NCBI GenBank assembly: GCA_958296235.1
Contig: OY282457.1
Coordinates: 761,769-825,768, forward strand
Length of the DNA: 64,000 nucleotides
Direction: 5' to 3'
Source of the DNA: an uncultured Candidatus Binatia bacterium
GTDB taxonomy: Bacteria; Desulfobacterota; Binatia; Bin18
The position numbers were made by a program, and so were the translations under genes. The stretch's first letter is position 1. Every line of letters begins with the position of its first letter. A model generated the notes under the pieces. The model saw only the letters and a list, made by a program, of their open reading frames with translations. It searched no databases and was not told the origin of the DNA. This document shows, one piece after another, positions 41,677-49,901 of the stretch.

Positions 41677-42414
41677 ATGGCAGCTCCGTTCCTTATTCAA
41701 GCCGTTTCCGCCCTGCTGGCTGATATTCCTGACGAGGGGAAAACCCTCCTCGATATTAGCTGTAAAGAAGGGGATGTTTTAGCCTCGTTACAACATCGAC
41801 GTTTCACGCTCAGAGGGACCAACTTTGAAGCGAGCGGGCCGGACAAGAACGGCATCCCCATCGATTACGGTGTAGACCTGCGTCAACGGCTGCCCTACGA
41901 CGAGGCCAGTTTTGATGTGGTTTTGCTGATTGAGGTCATTGAGCACCTGTCAGATCATCAGGCCGCCCTGGGCGAGTTAGCCCGCATTCTCAAACCCGGC
42001 GGAGCGTTAATTTTGACCACGCCCAATGTTATGCGCCTCAACTCGCGGGTGCATTTTATGCTCAGCGGATACCACAAGACCAAACGGCGCTTTATTCCAT
42101 TTGAGACGCCCCTCAACCACGCCCATCGGTTTCACAACTATCCGATTGAGCTCCCGATCCTATACTACCTGGGCAAGCAAAACGGGCTCAATCTGGAACG
42201 TCTGGGGCACAGCAAGGTCAAGTTCTACTCGCGTTTCTTACTGGCGACACTGGGCTTACCCGTGATTGCCTACACCTGGTATACGCTGTGGATACGCGAG
42301 AAAAATCCGAACCAGCGACAGGAGAACAGAAAGCTGCTGCGCTGGCTGTGTCACCCCCGTCTCCTGATGGAAGATAATTTAGTGCTGCGACTCAAGAAAG
42401 GTAAGACCGCCTGA
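41677..42414 (+). CDS. Class I SAM methyltransferase
   Basis: 245 residues. The SAM motif is divergent, LLDISCKEGDVLASL (the usual Gly-rich loop is reduced), followed by VVLLIEVIEHLSDH and LKPGGALILTTPN, which are standard motif II and III. Start ATG 41677 follows GGAGAG at 41661. Target unknown; its place between lpxK and a heptosyltransferase suggests methylation of an LPS sugar or carrier. Its TGA overlaps the next ATG by one base. Confidence 0.82.
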   Translation: MAAPFLIQAVSALLADIPDEGKTLLDISCKEGDVLASLQHRRFTLRGTNFEASGPDKNGIPIDYGVDLRQRLPYDEASFDVVLLIEVIEHLSDHQAALGELARILKPGGALILTTPNVMRLNSRVHFMLSGYHKTKRRFIPFETPLNHAHRFHNYPIELPILYYLGKQNGLNLERLGHSKVKFYSRFLLATLGLPVIAYTWYTLWIREKNPNQRQENRKLLRWLCHPRLLMEDNLVLRLKKGKTA

Positions 42415-43481
42415 TGGAGCGTCTCCTCGTTGCCCAGACCGGTTTTCTTGGGGACGTGATTTTGACCACTCCGCTCCTCAGCACACTACGGCGCGAACTC
42501 GACATTGAGTCGCTGACTGTCCTCACGACCCCCCAGGGGCGACCGCTGGTCCAGGACCATCCCGCAGTGGACAGCGTTATCGTGGAGAGCAAGCGTGAGG
42601 ACGACCGAGGATTTCTCGGTATGCTGCGGACCGCCCGCCGGCTCCGACGCCAGCGGTTTACGCTGACAGTCGCACCGCATAAATCCTTTCGGACTGCGCT
42701 GCTGCTGGCCCTGGCCGGTATTCCGCGCCGCGTTGGATTTCGCCAAAGCCCCGGTTGGTTCTTCTATCATCAGACCGCCCAGCGAGACACCCATCGTCAC
42801 GAAGTTGAGCGTATTTTGTGCATTATGCGCGCTTTTGGTCTTGAGCCCGAGGCCTGCGACCGGACACCCCATGTCGCCTATCCCCCCGCCGCCCAGACCA
42901 AGGCCCAGCGCTTCCTTGACGAGGCCCGGATTGCCGCCTCCGACGCGGTATTCGTGGTGTGTCCGGGCTCGGTCTGGTATACCAAACGCTGGACAACAGC
43001 AGGCTATAGCGCCCTCGTTCGTTCTCTTGCCCATCACTACGGACGCGTGGTGTTGTGTGGTGACTCAGATGACGCGCCCCTGGCGCAGGAGATCGAAGAG
43101 CAGGCCCAGGTGGCGGGCCTGCTCAACCTTGCCGGTCGGGCCGACCTGCAAACGTTTATGGCCCTCATTGATCGGGCCCGGGTGGTCATCAGCAATGACA
43201 GTGCGCCTATGCACCTTGCCGTTGCGCGTCAGGTTCCGGTTGTTGCGATTTTTTGCGCGACGACGCCAAACTTAGGGTACGGTCCGTATAGCGACAATGC
43301 AGTGGTCGTTGAAAAAAAGGAGGTGTTTTGTCGTCCCTGCCGCCGGCATGGCGGTCCTTCCTGCCCACGTGGCACTGAAGAGTGTATGCGCCTGGTAACG
43401 GCCCACGACGTGTTAGCCGGGGTTGATAAACTGCTCAAACGACTAGCACTGCGGACTGCGCCGATAGGCCACAGCCAGTAG
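42414..43481 (+). CDS. waaF: GT9 heptosyltransferase, WaaF-like
   Basis: 355 residues. Begins LLVAQTGFLGDVILTTPLL, the GT9 donor loop. The ADP-heptose site includes ISNDSAPMHLAVA, and the C-terminal CRPCRRHGGPSCPRG Cys cluster is typical of WaaF-type heptosyltransferase II. It adds L-glycero-D-manno-heptose to the inner core in the cytosol, before flipping. A second GT9 is at 44804. Confidence 0.88.
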   Translation: MERLLVAQTGFLGDVILTTPLLSTLRRELDIESLTVLTTPQGRPLVQDHPAVDSVIVESKREDDRGFLGMLRTARRLRRQRFTLTVAPHKSFRTALLLALAGIPRRVGFRQSPGWFFYHQTAQRDTHRHEVERILCIMRAFGLEPEACDRTPHVAYPPAAQTKAQRFLDEARIAASDAVFVVCPGSVWYTKRWTTAGYSALVRSLAHHYGRVVLCGDSDDAPLAQEIEEQAQVAGLLNLAGRADLQTFMALIDRARVVISNDSAPMHLAVARQVPVVAIFCATTPNLGYGPYSDNAVVVEKKEVFCRPCRRHGGPSCPRGTEECMRLVTAHDVLAGVDKLLKRLALRTAPIGHSQ

Positions 43482-43488
43482 GGTTGCC

Positions 43489-43806
43489 ATGACACTCCAA
43501 GAACGCTTTGCCGCACTCAATGCCACAACGTCGGCAAACGCCGCAGAATGGGCCAGACAAAACAAGCCGGCCAAATCCTGGCATTTTATCTTTCCCCCGC
43601 TTGGCAGGTTCTTTTCTTCCTATCTCGGCCAGGGCGAGTGGCGCCGCGGAATGCCTGGCTTGACGACAGCGCTGTTCGATTCCTACGCTGTGTTTGTCAC
43701 CTATGCCAAGCTGTGGGAAATACAAAACGGACTGACAGCCAAGCCGCCTGAACCGCAGGGTAGCGCCTCCCCTCCTGCCGGTCATTCACACTCGGACGCG
43801 GCATAA
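43489..43806 (+). CDS. Small protein resembling the C-terminal tail of WaaE-type GT2 enzymes
   Basis: 105 residues. The core AKSWHFIFPPLGRFFSSYL, then GMPGLTTALFDSYAVFVTYAKLWE, lines up with the last ~70 residues of the kinase-GT2 fusion at 47138 (WRFLSFYFLRG... ATSAFYVFLKYAKLRE). It therefore looks like a free-standing membrane-associated tail without a catalytic domain, followed by a Pro/Ser/His-rich end. Starts seven bases after waaF and precedes the Kdo kinase. Function unknown. Confidence 0.65.
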   Translation: MTLQERFAALNATTSANAAEWARQNKPAKSWHFIFPPLGRFFSSYLGQGEWRRGMPGLTTALFDSYAVFVTYAKLWEIQNGLTAKPPEPQGSASPPAGHSHSDAA

Positions 43807-43812
43807 CTGTCA

Positions 43813-44598
43813 GTGAGTGGCAGACGGAAGATGAAACGCCTTGCCAGCAATGCCGCCCCCCGACCGAGGTTCGCCTTCTTCCGTTCTCTGATACCCCCAA
43901 ACGGATTTACTGAGCACGCGACCACCGCCCGCGGCTGGTGGCTCAAAGACGGATACGGGCCTGCGCTGCGCTGCGCTTTGGAAGCGCTCAAAGATGGCAA
44001 GGCAGACCGTCTCCAGGGCGGACGGGGCGCAGTCTATCGCGTTCCGTTCGACACGCAGAGCCCTGCTATTGTCCGGCGCTATCAACGTGGTGGATTTGTC
44101 CGCCATTTTATTCACGATCTGTATTGGGACCATCCCCCTCGTCCCTTTGCAGAACTCTGCACGACAGTCATAGCCCGCGAACGGGGCGTTCCAACGGTTG
44201 AAGTTCTGGGCGCTGAGGTTGAGTGGCAGTCCTTTGGATTCTATCGCGGAACCCTGATCACTCGTGAAGCCCAGGGCTTCCTCAACTGGCGGGAATGGCT
44301 GCACACCAAACCGCCAGTTGAGGAACAGCGGGTTGTTACCGAAAAAATATTGCAGACGGTCAACTCCATGCACGAGAGCGGTATCTGCCATGCGGACCTG
44401 AACCTGACGAATATTCTCATTCGGAATGACGCTGCTCAGCGCGAGGCGCTCATTATCGACTTCGACCGTGCACGCCTCTTTTCCACGCCCCTCCCCGCTT
44501 CTTATCGCAAACGCAACCTTGCCCGCCTTCGCCGTTCAATCGCGAAACTTGACGCCGAGGAGCAGTTGCCTGGGCAGAAAGCGACTCTTGAGGGGTGA
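43813..44598 (+). CDS. kdkA: Kdo kinase-like LPS kinase
   Basis: 261 residues from GTG 43813 (an ATG at 43831 is an alternative). Protein-kinase-like fold: CHADLNLTNILI carries the catalytic Asp and Asn, and LIIDFDRARL the metal Asp. The N-terminal GWWLKDGYGPALRC region and GGRGAVYRV glycine loop fit the KdkA/InaA lipopolysaccharide-kinase group. It probably phosphorylates Kdo of the inner core at O-4, as in species with a single phosphorylated Kdo. A second kinase domain occurs in the fusion at 47138. Confidence 0.82.
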   Translation: MSGRRKMKRLASNAAPRPRFAFFRSLIPPNGFTEHATTARGWWLKDGYGPALRCALEALKDGKADRLQGGRGAVYRVPFDTQSPAIVRRYQRGGFVRHFIHDLYWDHPPRPFAELCTTVIARERGVPTVEVLGAEVEWQSFGFYRGTLITREAQGFLNWREWLHTKPPVEEQRVVTEKILQTVNSMHESGICHADLNLTNILIRNDAAQREALIIDFDRARLFSTPLPASYRKRNLARLRRSIAKLDAEEQLPGQKATLEG

Positions 44599-44760
44599 TA
44601 GCGGGCTGTACGGCACCCGTGGGAGAGAGCGGCCTCGCGCGGACTCGCATTGCAGGGGGTCTTGCCTGGAGCCGGGAGACGTAGGAGCGCATTTATTATA
44701 CCATCCCTATTGTGATGCAGCCCACTGTTGCCATCCAGCGATAGTGGCTGCGTTTCAACC

Positions 44761-44820
44761 CAAATACAGCCACTCGGACTGAAATACCGCCACTCAGGGC
44801 CAAATGCAGCCAGTACCCAT
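44761..44820 (+). repeat. 20-bp tandem repeat overlapping a start codon
   Basis: Three 20-bp periods (44761, 44781, 44801) share AAATRC-GCCAC/G; the third contains the ATG at 44804 of the GT9 gene. A related inverted GTGGCTG lies at 44744. The 205 bases between kdkA and this gene (44599-44803) hold this array and an AT-rich TTTATTATA at 44692, but no gene. It is the only sizeable gap in the LPS array, so it may contain an internal promoter or operator. Confidence 0.55.
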
Positions 44821-45841
44821 CCAGCCTGACCGTATTCTCATTCTTCTCTTCGGAGCAATTGGGGATGTGACCCGCGCGCTCCCCTTACTCACCCGCGTCC
44901 GGCGGGGCTATCCGCAGGCGCATATTGCCTGGGCGGTGGAACCCGCGGCAGCTCGCCTGCTCGAAGCACATCCTGCCATCAACGAGGTCTTGCTCTATGA
45001 CCGGTCTCAAGGGCCTCGACAGTTTTGGCCCTTTCTCCAAACGATTCGAGATAAACAGTTTGATCTGGTCCTGGACCTGCAACGCCATGCCAAGAGCGGC
45101 CTGGTCAGTCTCTGGTCGCGGGCGCCGGTTCGGGTGGGGTTTCATCGTCAGAATACAAAAGAAGGCAATTGGCTGTGTAATACCCACACGATTGACCCCG
45201 TTCCAGACTTTTCGCTCAAACTCTGGCAATATCTACGCTTTGCGGACAGGCTGGGTCTTCCCGACGACGGGGTAACCTTTGACCTCCGGCTGCGAGAAGA
45301 AGAAGAGCGGCATATTGACGCCTTACTCGCCGAGACCCCACGTCCGTATGTCGCCTTTTTTCTTGGCTCGCGCTGGCCAAGTCGGTTCTGGTTTCCAGCG
45401 GCAACCGCTCAGGTGGCACGGACCCTTCAGCAGGAGTATGATATGGGCACTGTGTTGATTGGAGGGCCGGGAGAGGCCGGGTTTGCGAACCAAGTCAGCG
45501 CCGCGCTGGGAGAAACCACAGCGACGGATTTGAGCGGGAAAACGAGTGTGCGTGATCTGATCGGTATTTTCTTGCGTGCCCGGCTCAGCATTGGACCGGA
45601 TTCAGGCCCCATGCATATTGCAGCGGCAGTTGGAACGCCCGTGATTTCCTTGTGGGGCGCCACCAGCCCTATCCGCTCGGCCCCCTGGGGCTCGGAAGAT
45701 TTTGTTCTGCGCGGACCGGCAGCGTGCAGTCCGTGTTATACGCGCGACTGTAGAATTCAGCGGGCGTGTATGCAGCGCATTACCCCCGAGCAAGTACTTG
45801 AGAAGGCGCGCGCCAGCCTTGAGCGTGGCCAGCCGACATAA
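44804..45841 (+). CDS. GT9 heptosyltransferase, WaaC/WaaF-type
   Basis: 345 residues. N-terminal DRILILLFGAIGDVTRALPLL is the GT9 donor loop with a WaaC-like start; RIQ... and GPDSGPMHIAAAVGTP form the ADP-heptose pocket, and the C-terminal CSPCYTRDCRIQRACM Cys cluster is present. With the WaaF-like protein at 42414 it would build the two-heptose inner core. Which adds the first heptose is not certain; by general resemblance this is the better WaaC candidate. ATG 44804 lies inside a 20-bp repeat and lacks a clear ribosome site. Confidence 0.82.
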   Translation: MQPVPIQPDRILILLFGAIGDVTRALPLLTRVRRGYPQAHIAWAVEPAAARLLEAHPAINEVLLYDRSQGPRQFWPFLQTIRDKQFDLVLDLQRHAKSGLVSLWSRAPVRVGFHRQNTKEGNWLCNTHTIDPVPDFSLKLWQYLRFADRLGLPDDGVTFDLRLREEEERHIDALLAETPRPYVAFFLGSRWPSRFWFPAATAQVARTLQQEYDMGTVLIGGPGEAGFANQVSAALGETTATDLSGKTSVRDLIGIFLRARLSIGPDSGPMHIAAAVGTPVISLWGATSPIRSAPWGSEDFVLRGPAACSPCYTRDCRIQRACMQRITPEQVLEKARASLERGQPT

Positions 45842-45878
45842 GCGCGCCCGAGGAATCAGCGTCAACCGGCATATCTCT

Positions 45879-47123
45879 ATGAATCGTCCGAATATCCTCT
45901 TTCTCTTAATCGACTGTTTACGCGCAGACGCGGTTGTCGGCGAGGACCGCGGCGCGCGCACCCCGACTCTGGATCGCCTTGTTCGCTCCGGTGTAGCCTG
46001 TACGCAGGCCATTGCCTCAGCTTCGTCGACAACGCCCTGCGTGGCCAGCCTGCTGACTGGCAGCTACTCTTTCGTGCACGGCATTCGTTCAATTTTCGGT
46101 CTGAAACTGAATCCGGCAGCCCCGTCTTTGGCTGACGCCTTCCGGACGCAGGGCTACCACACCTGGGCGGAAGTGAGTGGCCCACTCTTTCCTGAGACCG
46201 ATCTGGACCGCGGCTTTGATGTCTATCACCTTCGAGAGGGATCAGCCTACCTGTCCACATCTTGGGGCACGGATTTTCGGCAGCGCCTGCAAAGCCTGAC
46301 GGTACGGCAACCCTGGTTCGGCTTTCTCCACTTATGGGAACTGCATCATCACCGTCATATCCTGCCGGCTTTCCGAGGCCGGGCCTACGGCCGGAATCGT
46401 TACGAGCGCGCGCTCTCGTGTCTGGACGCCGAATTGGACAGACTGCTGGCCGTACTCCCTGAAAATACCCTGGTTGTGGTGCATGGCGACCACGGCGAAC
46501 ATGTCGTCAAGACCGACCTCCAATACCGTTGGTATCGCCTCGTGCGTGACTTATCCGGGCGTAAAACGGTCAAGCGCGAAGGGCATGAGATGGACGTTTC
46601 TGAGGATCTCGTCCGAGTGCCGCTGGTCTTTTCTATGCTGGGAGCCGGGGCAGACGCCCTCTGCCTGCCGGCCGGCAAACGTGTCCCTCAACTCGTCCGC
46701 CAGATCGACGCGGTGCCAACCCTGCTGGACCTCGTTGGCGCTCCGGTTCCGGGTCGGATTCATGGCTCAAGCATCAAACCCGCGCTATTGGATAATGCCC
46801 CGCTCGGCCTGGAAGCCTATATCGAAGCGTTTTTGCGCGTTCGTTCAGACCCGCGTGATCAGCGGGTCGGTTGGCGTACACAAGAGTGGAAATACATCTA
46901 CGCCCCTAACAATTCGCAGATTCCGGCAGAGCTGTATCACCTTCCGAACGATCCTTCGGAACAGTACAACTTGGTCAACCAGCGCCATGATATGGCCGCG
47001 CTGCTTCAGCACCGGATTGAGGACATCCGACGCGGCCCGCTTGCCGCACCGCCGGAGTTTGTTATGTCAGAGGCCGAAAAGGCCGACCTGGAAAAGCGCC
47101 TGACCGATCTCGGCTATATGTAG
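45879..47123 (+). CDS. Sulfatase-like alkaline-phosphatase-superfamily enzyme
   Basis: 414 residues. It starts PNILFLLIDCLRAD (metal Asp12) and has VVHGDHGEH for the second metal set, as in sulfatases. At the place of the formylglycine Cys/Ser it reads STTPCVASLLTG, so Thr51 or Thr52 aligns with the nucleophile and the following Arg of CxPSR is Val. This favours a Thr nucleophile, as in phosphatases, phosphodiesterases or phosphoethanolamine transferases, over a true sulfatase. No membrane segment, so it acts in the cytosol or is exported by other means. Start ATG 45879 is where homology begins; the frame upstream overlaps the GT9 gene. Flanked by LPS genes, it probably edits a core or O-unit phosphate. 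Confidence 0.72.
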   Translation: MNRPNILFLLIDCLRADAVVGEDRGARTPTLDRLVRSGVACTQAIASASSTTPCVASLLTGSYSFVHGIRSIFGLKLNPAAPSLADAFRTQGYHTWAEVSGPLFPETDLDRGFDVYHLREGSAYLSTSWGTDFRQRLQSLTVRQPWFGFLHLWELHHHRHILPAFRGRAYGRNRYERALSCLDAELDRLLAVLPENTLVVVHGDHGEHVVKTDLQYRWYRLVRDLSGRKTVKREGHEMDVSEDLVRVPLVFSMLGAGADALCLPAGKRVPQLVRQIDAVPTLLDLVGAPVPGRIHGSSIKPALLDNAPLGLEAYIEAFLRVRSDPRDQRVGWRTQEWKYIYAPNNSQIPAELYHLPNDPSEQYNLVNQRHDMAALLQHRIEDIRRGPLAAPPEFVMSEAEKADLEKRLTDLGYM

Positions 47124-47137
47124 GGAAGCCTGTCGTT

Positions 47138-48796
47138 GTGAGCCTTACGAGTTCTGCAAGAACAACTTTGCCCGCCATTATCCATTCCCACCTGGAGGCT
47201 GCGCGAGTCACCGACCTCGTTTCTTCCCAGCCAATCCATTGGCAGTGCACCCGCATTCTCAAACAGGACGCGGGCACGACCGTAACGCTCATGTCCGACT
47301 CAATCCAGTCAGTCGTTGTCAAGCGGCACCGACTGACTCACTGGCGTCGCCGGGCGGATGCCCTGATCCATGGCTCCCCGGCCCGCCGGTCGTGGCGTGG
47401 AGCGCGATTATTACAGACGTATGGCTTTCCCGTTCCTCAACCCTTGGCCGTTGTGGAGAAGCGGAAAGCTGGCTTGGTGCAGGAGAGTGTCTATATCAGC
47501 CAAGCGCTGCCGGACCCCCCACTTTCGGACTATTGGCGGGAATCCGCGCCCCACTGGTCTGTGACGCAGCGGCGTCTCTTTCTCCGCGAACTGGCGCTCT
47601 TCGTGCGGTCTTTTCACGCGGCCGGTCTGTATAGCGGAGATCTGAGAGACGCCAACCTCCTCGTGGAAGAATGCGACGAACAGCATGGCCCGCGGTGGCG
47701 GTTTTGCCTCGTTGATCTTGATCGCATCAAACACGATCCGAGCCTGGGGCTACGGCGACGCGTCAAAAATCTGGTGCAGATCGATCGGACTCTCGGCCGG
47801 CGAGCCCGGAAGACCGAGCGGCTGTTCTTTTTGTATGCCTATCTCGGGCCTCCGCTGCCAGCAGCCAGGCAGCGCCGAGTCTTGCTCGAAAAATTGCAGT
47901 CTACGCGCCGTCAGAAAGACCGCGAATACGCCAGACGAAAACGGCGTCGCACCGCGCCTGGAGCAAGCGAACAGACACGCGGCGCTCCGCGGCGCTCCGT
48001 CTCATGCTGTATTGTCTGCTTTAATGAGGAGCAGAGTATTCAACGCTGTCTTGAAAGCGTCAAGTGGTGCGACGAGATCATTGTGGTTGACTCATTTTCC
48101 ACCGATAAGACCGTAGCAATCTGTCAAGACTATTCGACTCGTATCATTCAGCGCGCGTGGCCGGGCTATGTTGAGCAAAAACGGTTTGCCCTCTCCCAGG
48201 CAAGTCATGACTGGGTACTCAACATTGATGCGGATGAAGAAGTCAGCCCGCTCCTTCAGAATGAGATTCAGGCGGTGTTGCAACGGGATGACCCCGCAGT
48301 CGACGGCTTTTACATACCGCGTCTCGTCCACTATTTAGGTCGCTGGTGGTGGCGCGGCTGGTACCCTGGCTATCGCTTGCGGCTCTTTCGGAAACACAAG
48401 GTCAGGTGGGGCGGAGTGAATCCACATGAAAAAGTGCTTCTGCACGGCCACTCCGAGAACCTGAGCGGCAACCTCTATCACTACACCTATGACGATATCA
48501 GTGACCATCTCCGCACTGTGAACACCCTGACAGATGTCTCGTCTCACGAGCTGGCGCGGCAGAACCACCAGAGGCGTTCTATCGACATGGTGTTGCGCCC
48601 GTTGTGGCGCTTCCTGAGTTTTTATTTTCTGCGCGGCTGTATCAGAGATGGTCTTCCCGGCCTTTTTGTTTCTGCGACCTCGGCGTTCTACGTTTTCCTC
48701 AAATATGCCAAGCTACGGGAGCAGACACCACATTTTCCGCAGGGTTCTCGCCTGAACACTTCTCATGACACGCCGGTTACGGGTCCTGCACGTTGA
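47138..48796 (+). CDS. Fusion of LPS kinase domain and WaaE-type GT2 glycosyltransferase
   Basis: 552 residues with two enzymes. Residues ~35-255 form a kinase of the Kdo/heptose-kinase kind: Lys62 in VVVKRH, catalytic GDLRDANLL (167-175, Asp168) and metal LVDLDR (191-196). A very basic linker (~257-286) follows. Residues 288-530 are a GT2 of the WaaE/KdtX type: CIVCFNEEQSIQRCLESV, IVVDSFSTDKT, the DxD-like NIDADEE, and a C-terminal membrane-associated tail WRFLSFYFLRG...YAKLRE. GTG start at 47138. The two activities would act in turn on the same inner-core sugar, phosphorylating one position and glycosylating another. It overlaps the following GT4 gene by 32 bases. Confidence 0.8.
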   Translation: MSLTSSARTTLPAIIHSHLEAARVTDLVSSQPIHWQCTRILKQDAGTTVTLMSDSIQSVVVKRHRLTHWRRRADALIHGSPARRSWRGARLLQTYGFPVPQPLAVVEKRKAGLVQESVYISQALPDPPLSDYWRESAPHWSVTQRRLFLRELALFVRSFHAAGLYSGDLRDANLLVEECDEQHGPRWRFCLVDLDRIKHDPSLGLRRRVKNLVQIDRTLGRRARKTERLFFLYAYLGPPLPAARQRRVLLEKLQSTRRQKDREYARRKRRRTAPGASEQTRGAPRRSVSCCIVCFNEEQSIQRCLESVKWCDEIIVVDSFSTDKTVAICQDYSTRIIQRAWPGYVEQKRFALSQASHDWVLNIDADEEVSPLLQNEIQAVLQRDDPAVDGFYIPRLVHYLGRWWWRGWYPGYRLRLFRKHKVRWGGVNPHEKVLLHGHSENLSGNLYHYTYDDISDHLRTVNTLTDVSSHELARQNHQRRSIDMVLRPLWRFLSFYFLRGCIRDGLPGLFVSATSAFYVFLKYAKLREQTPHFPQGSRLNTSHDTPVTGPAR

Positions 48797-49883
48797 CCCA
48801 GAACGGAACTGGGGAGGCGGAGAGGTCCAGGTGCTGGGTCTGACCCGCTACCTCCACCGAGCTGGCCATGTCTCCCACGTTGCCACTCCTCTGCACGGCG
48901 TCCTGGCCCAGCGCCTCCAACGCGACGCCTTCACTGTTCAGCCTCTCTCGGTCCGTAATCACCTCGATGGCCTGGCAGGCTGGCGGCTGCGCCGTCTGGT
49001 CTGGAGAGAACACTACGACCTGGTGCATTTTCATACGGCCAGAGCACAGGCCCTCAGTCCGTGGCTGCACGCCCTGCCAGTCCGCCGCCTGGTCACACGG
49101 CGGATGGATTATCCGATCAAGACAAGGTGGTGGAGGCGGCTTCTGTATGGCAACCAGGTTGACATGATCGTTGCGATCTCCTCGGGCGTAGCCGCGGCAC
49201 TGGGAGCCGCGCCGGTTTTTGACAGGCCCATCCGTATCATCCCGAGCGGGATTGATACCGCGCAGTTTCGGCCAACTGCGACCCAACGCAGGGCTATTCG
49301 AGGCCAGTACGGATTCGGCGAGGAGACTACGGTTATTCTCATGGCCGGGGCGCTGACGAAGCGCAAAGCGCCTCACACACTGATCGAAGCGGCCGCCCAG
49401 CTCCACTCCAGCCATCAGCAAGGAGCGCCATCTCTGCATTATCTCGTCTGTGGAGATGGACCACTCCGGCAGGAATTAGAAGCCCGTGTGCGAGCGCGTG
49501 GCTTGGCTTCCGTGTTTCACTTTGCTGGATTCTGTCGAGACATGCCCGCGTATCTGGCTGCCGCAGATATTTTCGTCCACACTCCTGTCTGGGAAGGCCT
49601 GGGCGTCGCCATTATTGAAGCGCTGGCCGCGGGTCTGCCTGTGGTGGCAAGCCGGGTTGGTGGTATTCCTGATCTCATAACCGAGAGAGAAACCGGTCTC
49701 CTGATACCGGCCCAGGACCCCGCAGCCTTACGTCAAGCTCTCCTCCAGTGCGTGCAGCGTCCTGACTGGGCGAAGACTTTAGGCGCCCAGGGACAAACCA
49801 AAGTCCAGACGTATTTTGATATTGAGACAACGGCGCGCGCCAATGAAGCCCTCTATTACGAACTCCTGGCTACCGCGCCGTGA
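48765..49883 (+). CDS. GT4-family glycosyltransferase
   Basis: 372 residues, GT-B fold. N-terminal VLHVDPERNWGGGEVQVLGL with Gly-rich donor loop; C-terminal VHTPVWEGLGVAIIEALAAG is the E-x7-E donor site. It transfers a sugar from a nucleotide donor onto the growing LPS core; the sugar is not evident. ATG 48765 lies inside the end of the previous gene (32-base overlap), so translational coupling is likely. Confidence 0.85.
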   Translation: MTRRLRVLHVDPERNWGGGEVQVLGLTRYLHRAGHVSHVATPLHGVLAQRLQRDAFTVQPLSVRNHLDGLAGWRLRRLVWREHYDLVHFHTARAQALSPWLHALPVRRLVTRRMDYPIKTRWWRRLLYGNQVDMIVAISSGVAAALGAAPVFDRPIRIIPSGIDTAQFRPTATQRRAIRGQYGFGEETTVILMAGALTKRKAPHTLIEAAAQLHSSHQQGAPSLHYLVCGDGPLRQELEARVRARGLASVFHFAGFCRDMPAYLAAADIFVHTPVWEGLGVAIIEALAAGLPVVASRVGGIPDLITERETGLLIPAQDPAALRQALLQCVQRPDWAKTLGAQGQTKVQTYFDIETTARANEALYYELLATAP

Positions 49884-49901
49884 GCGACTGAAGGGATCGC
49901 T

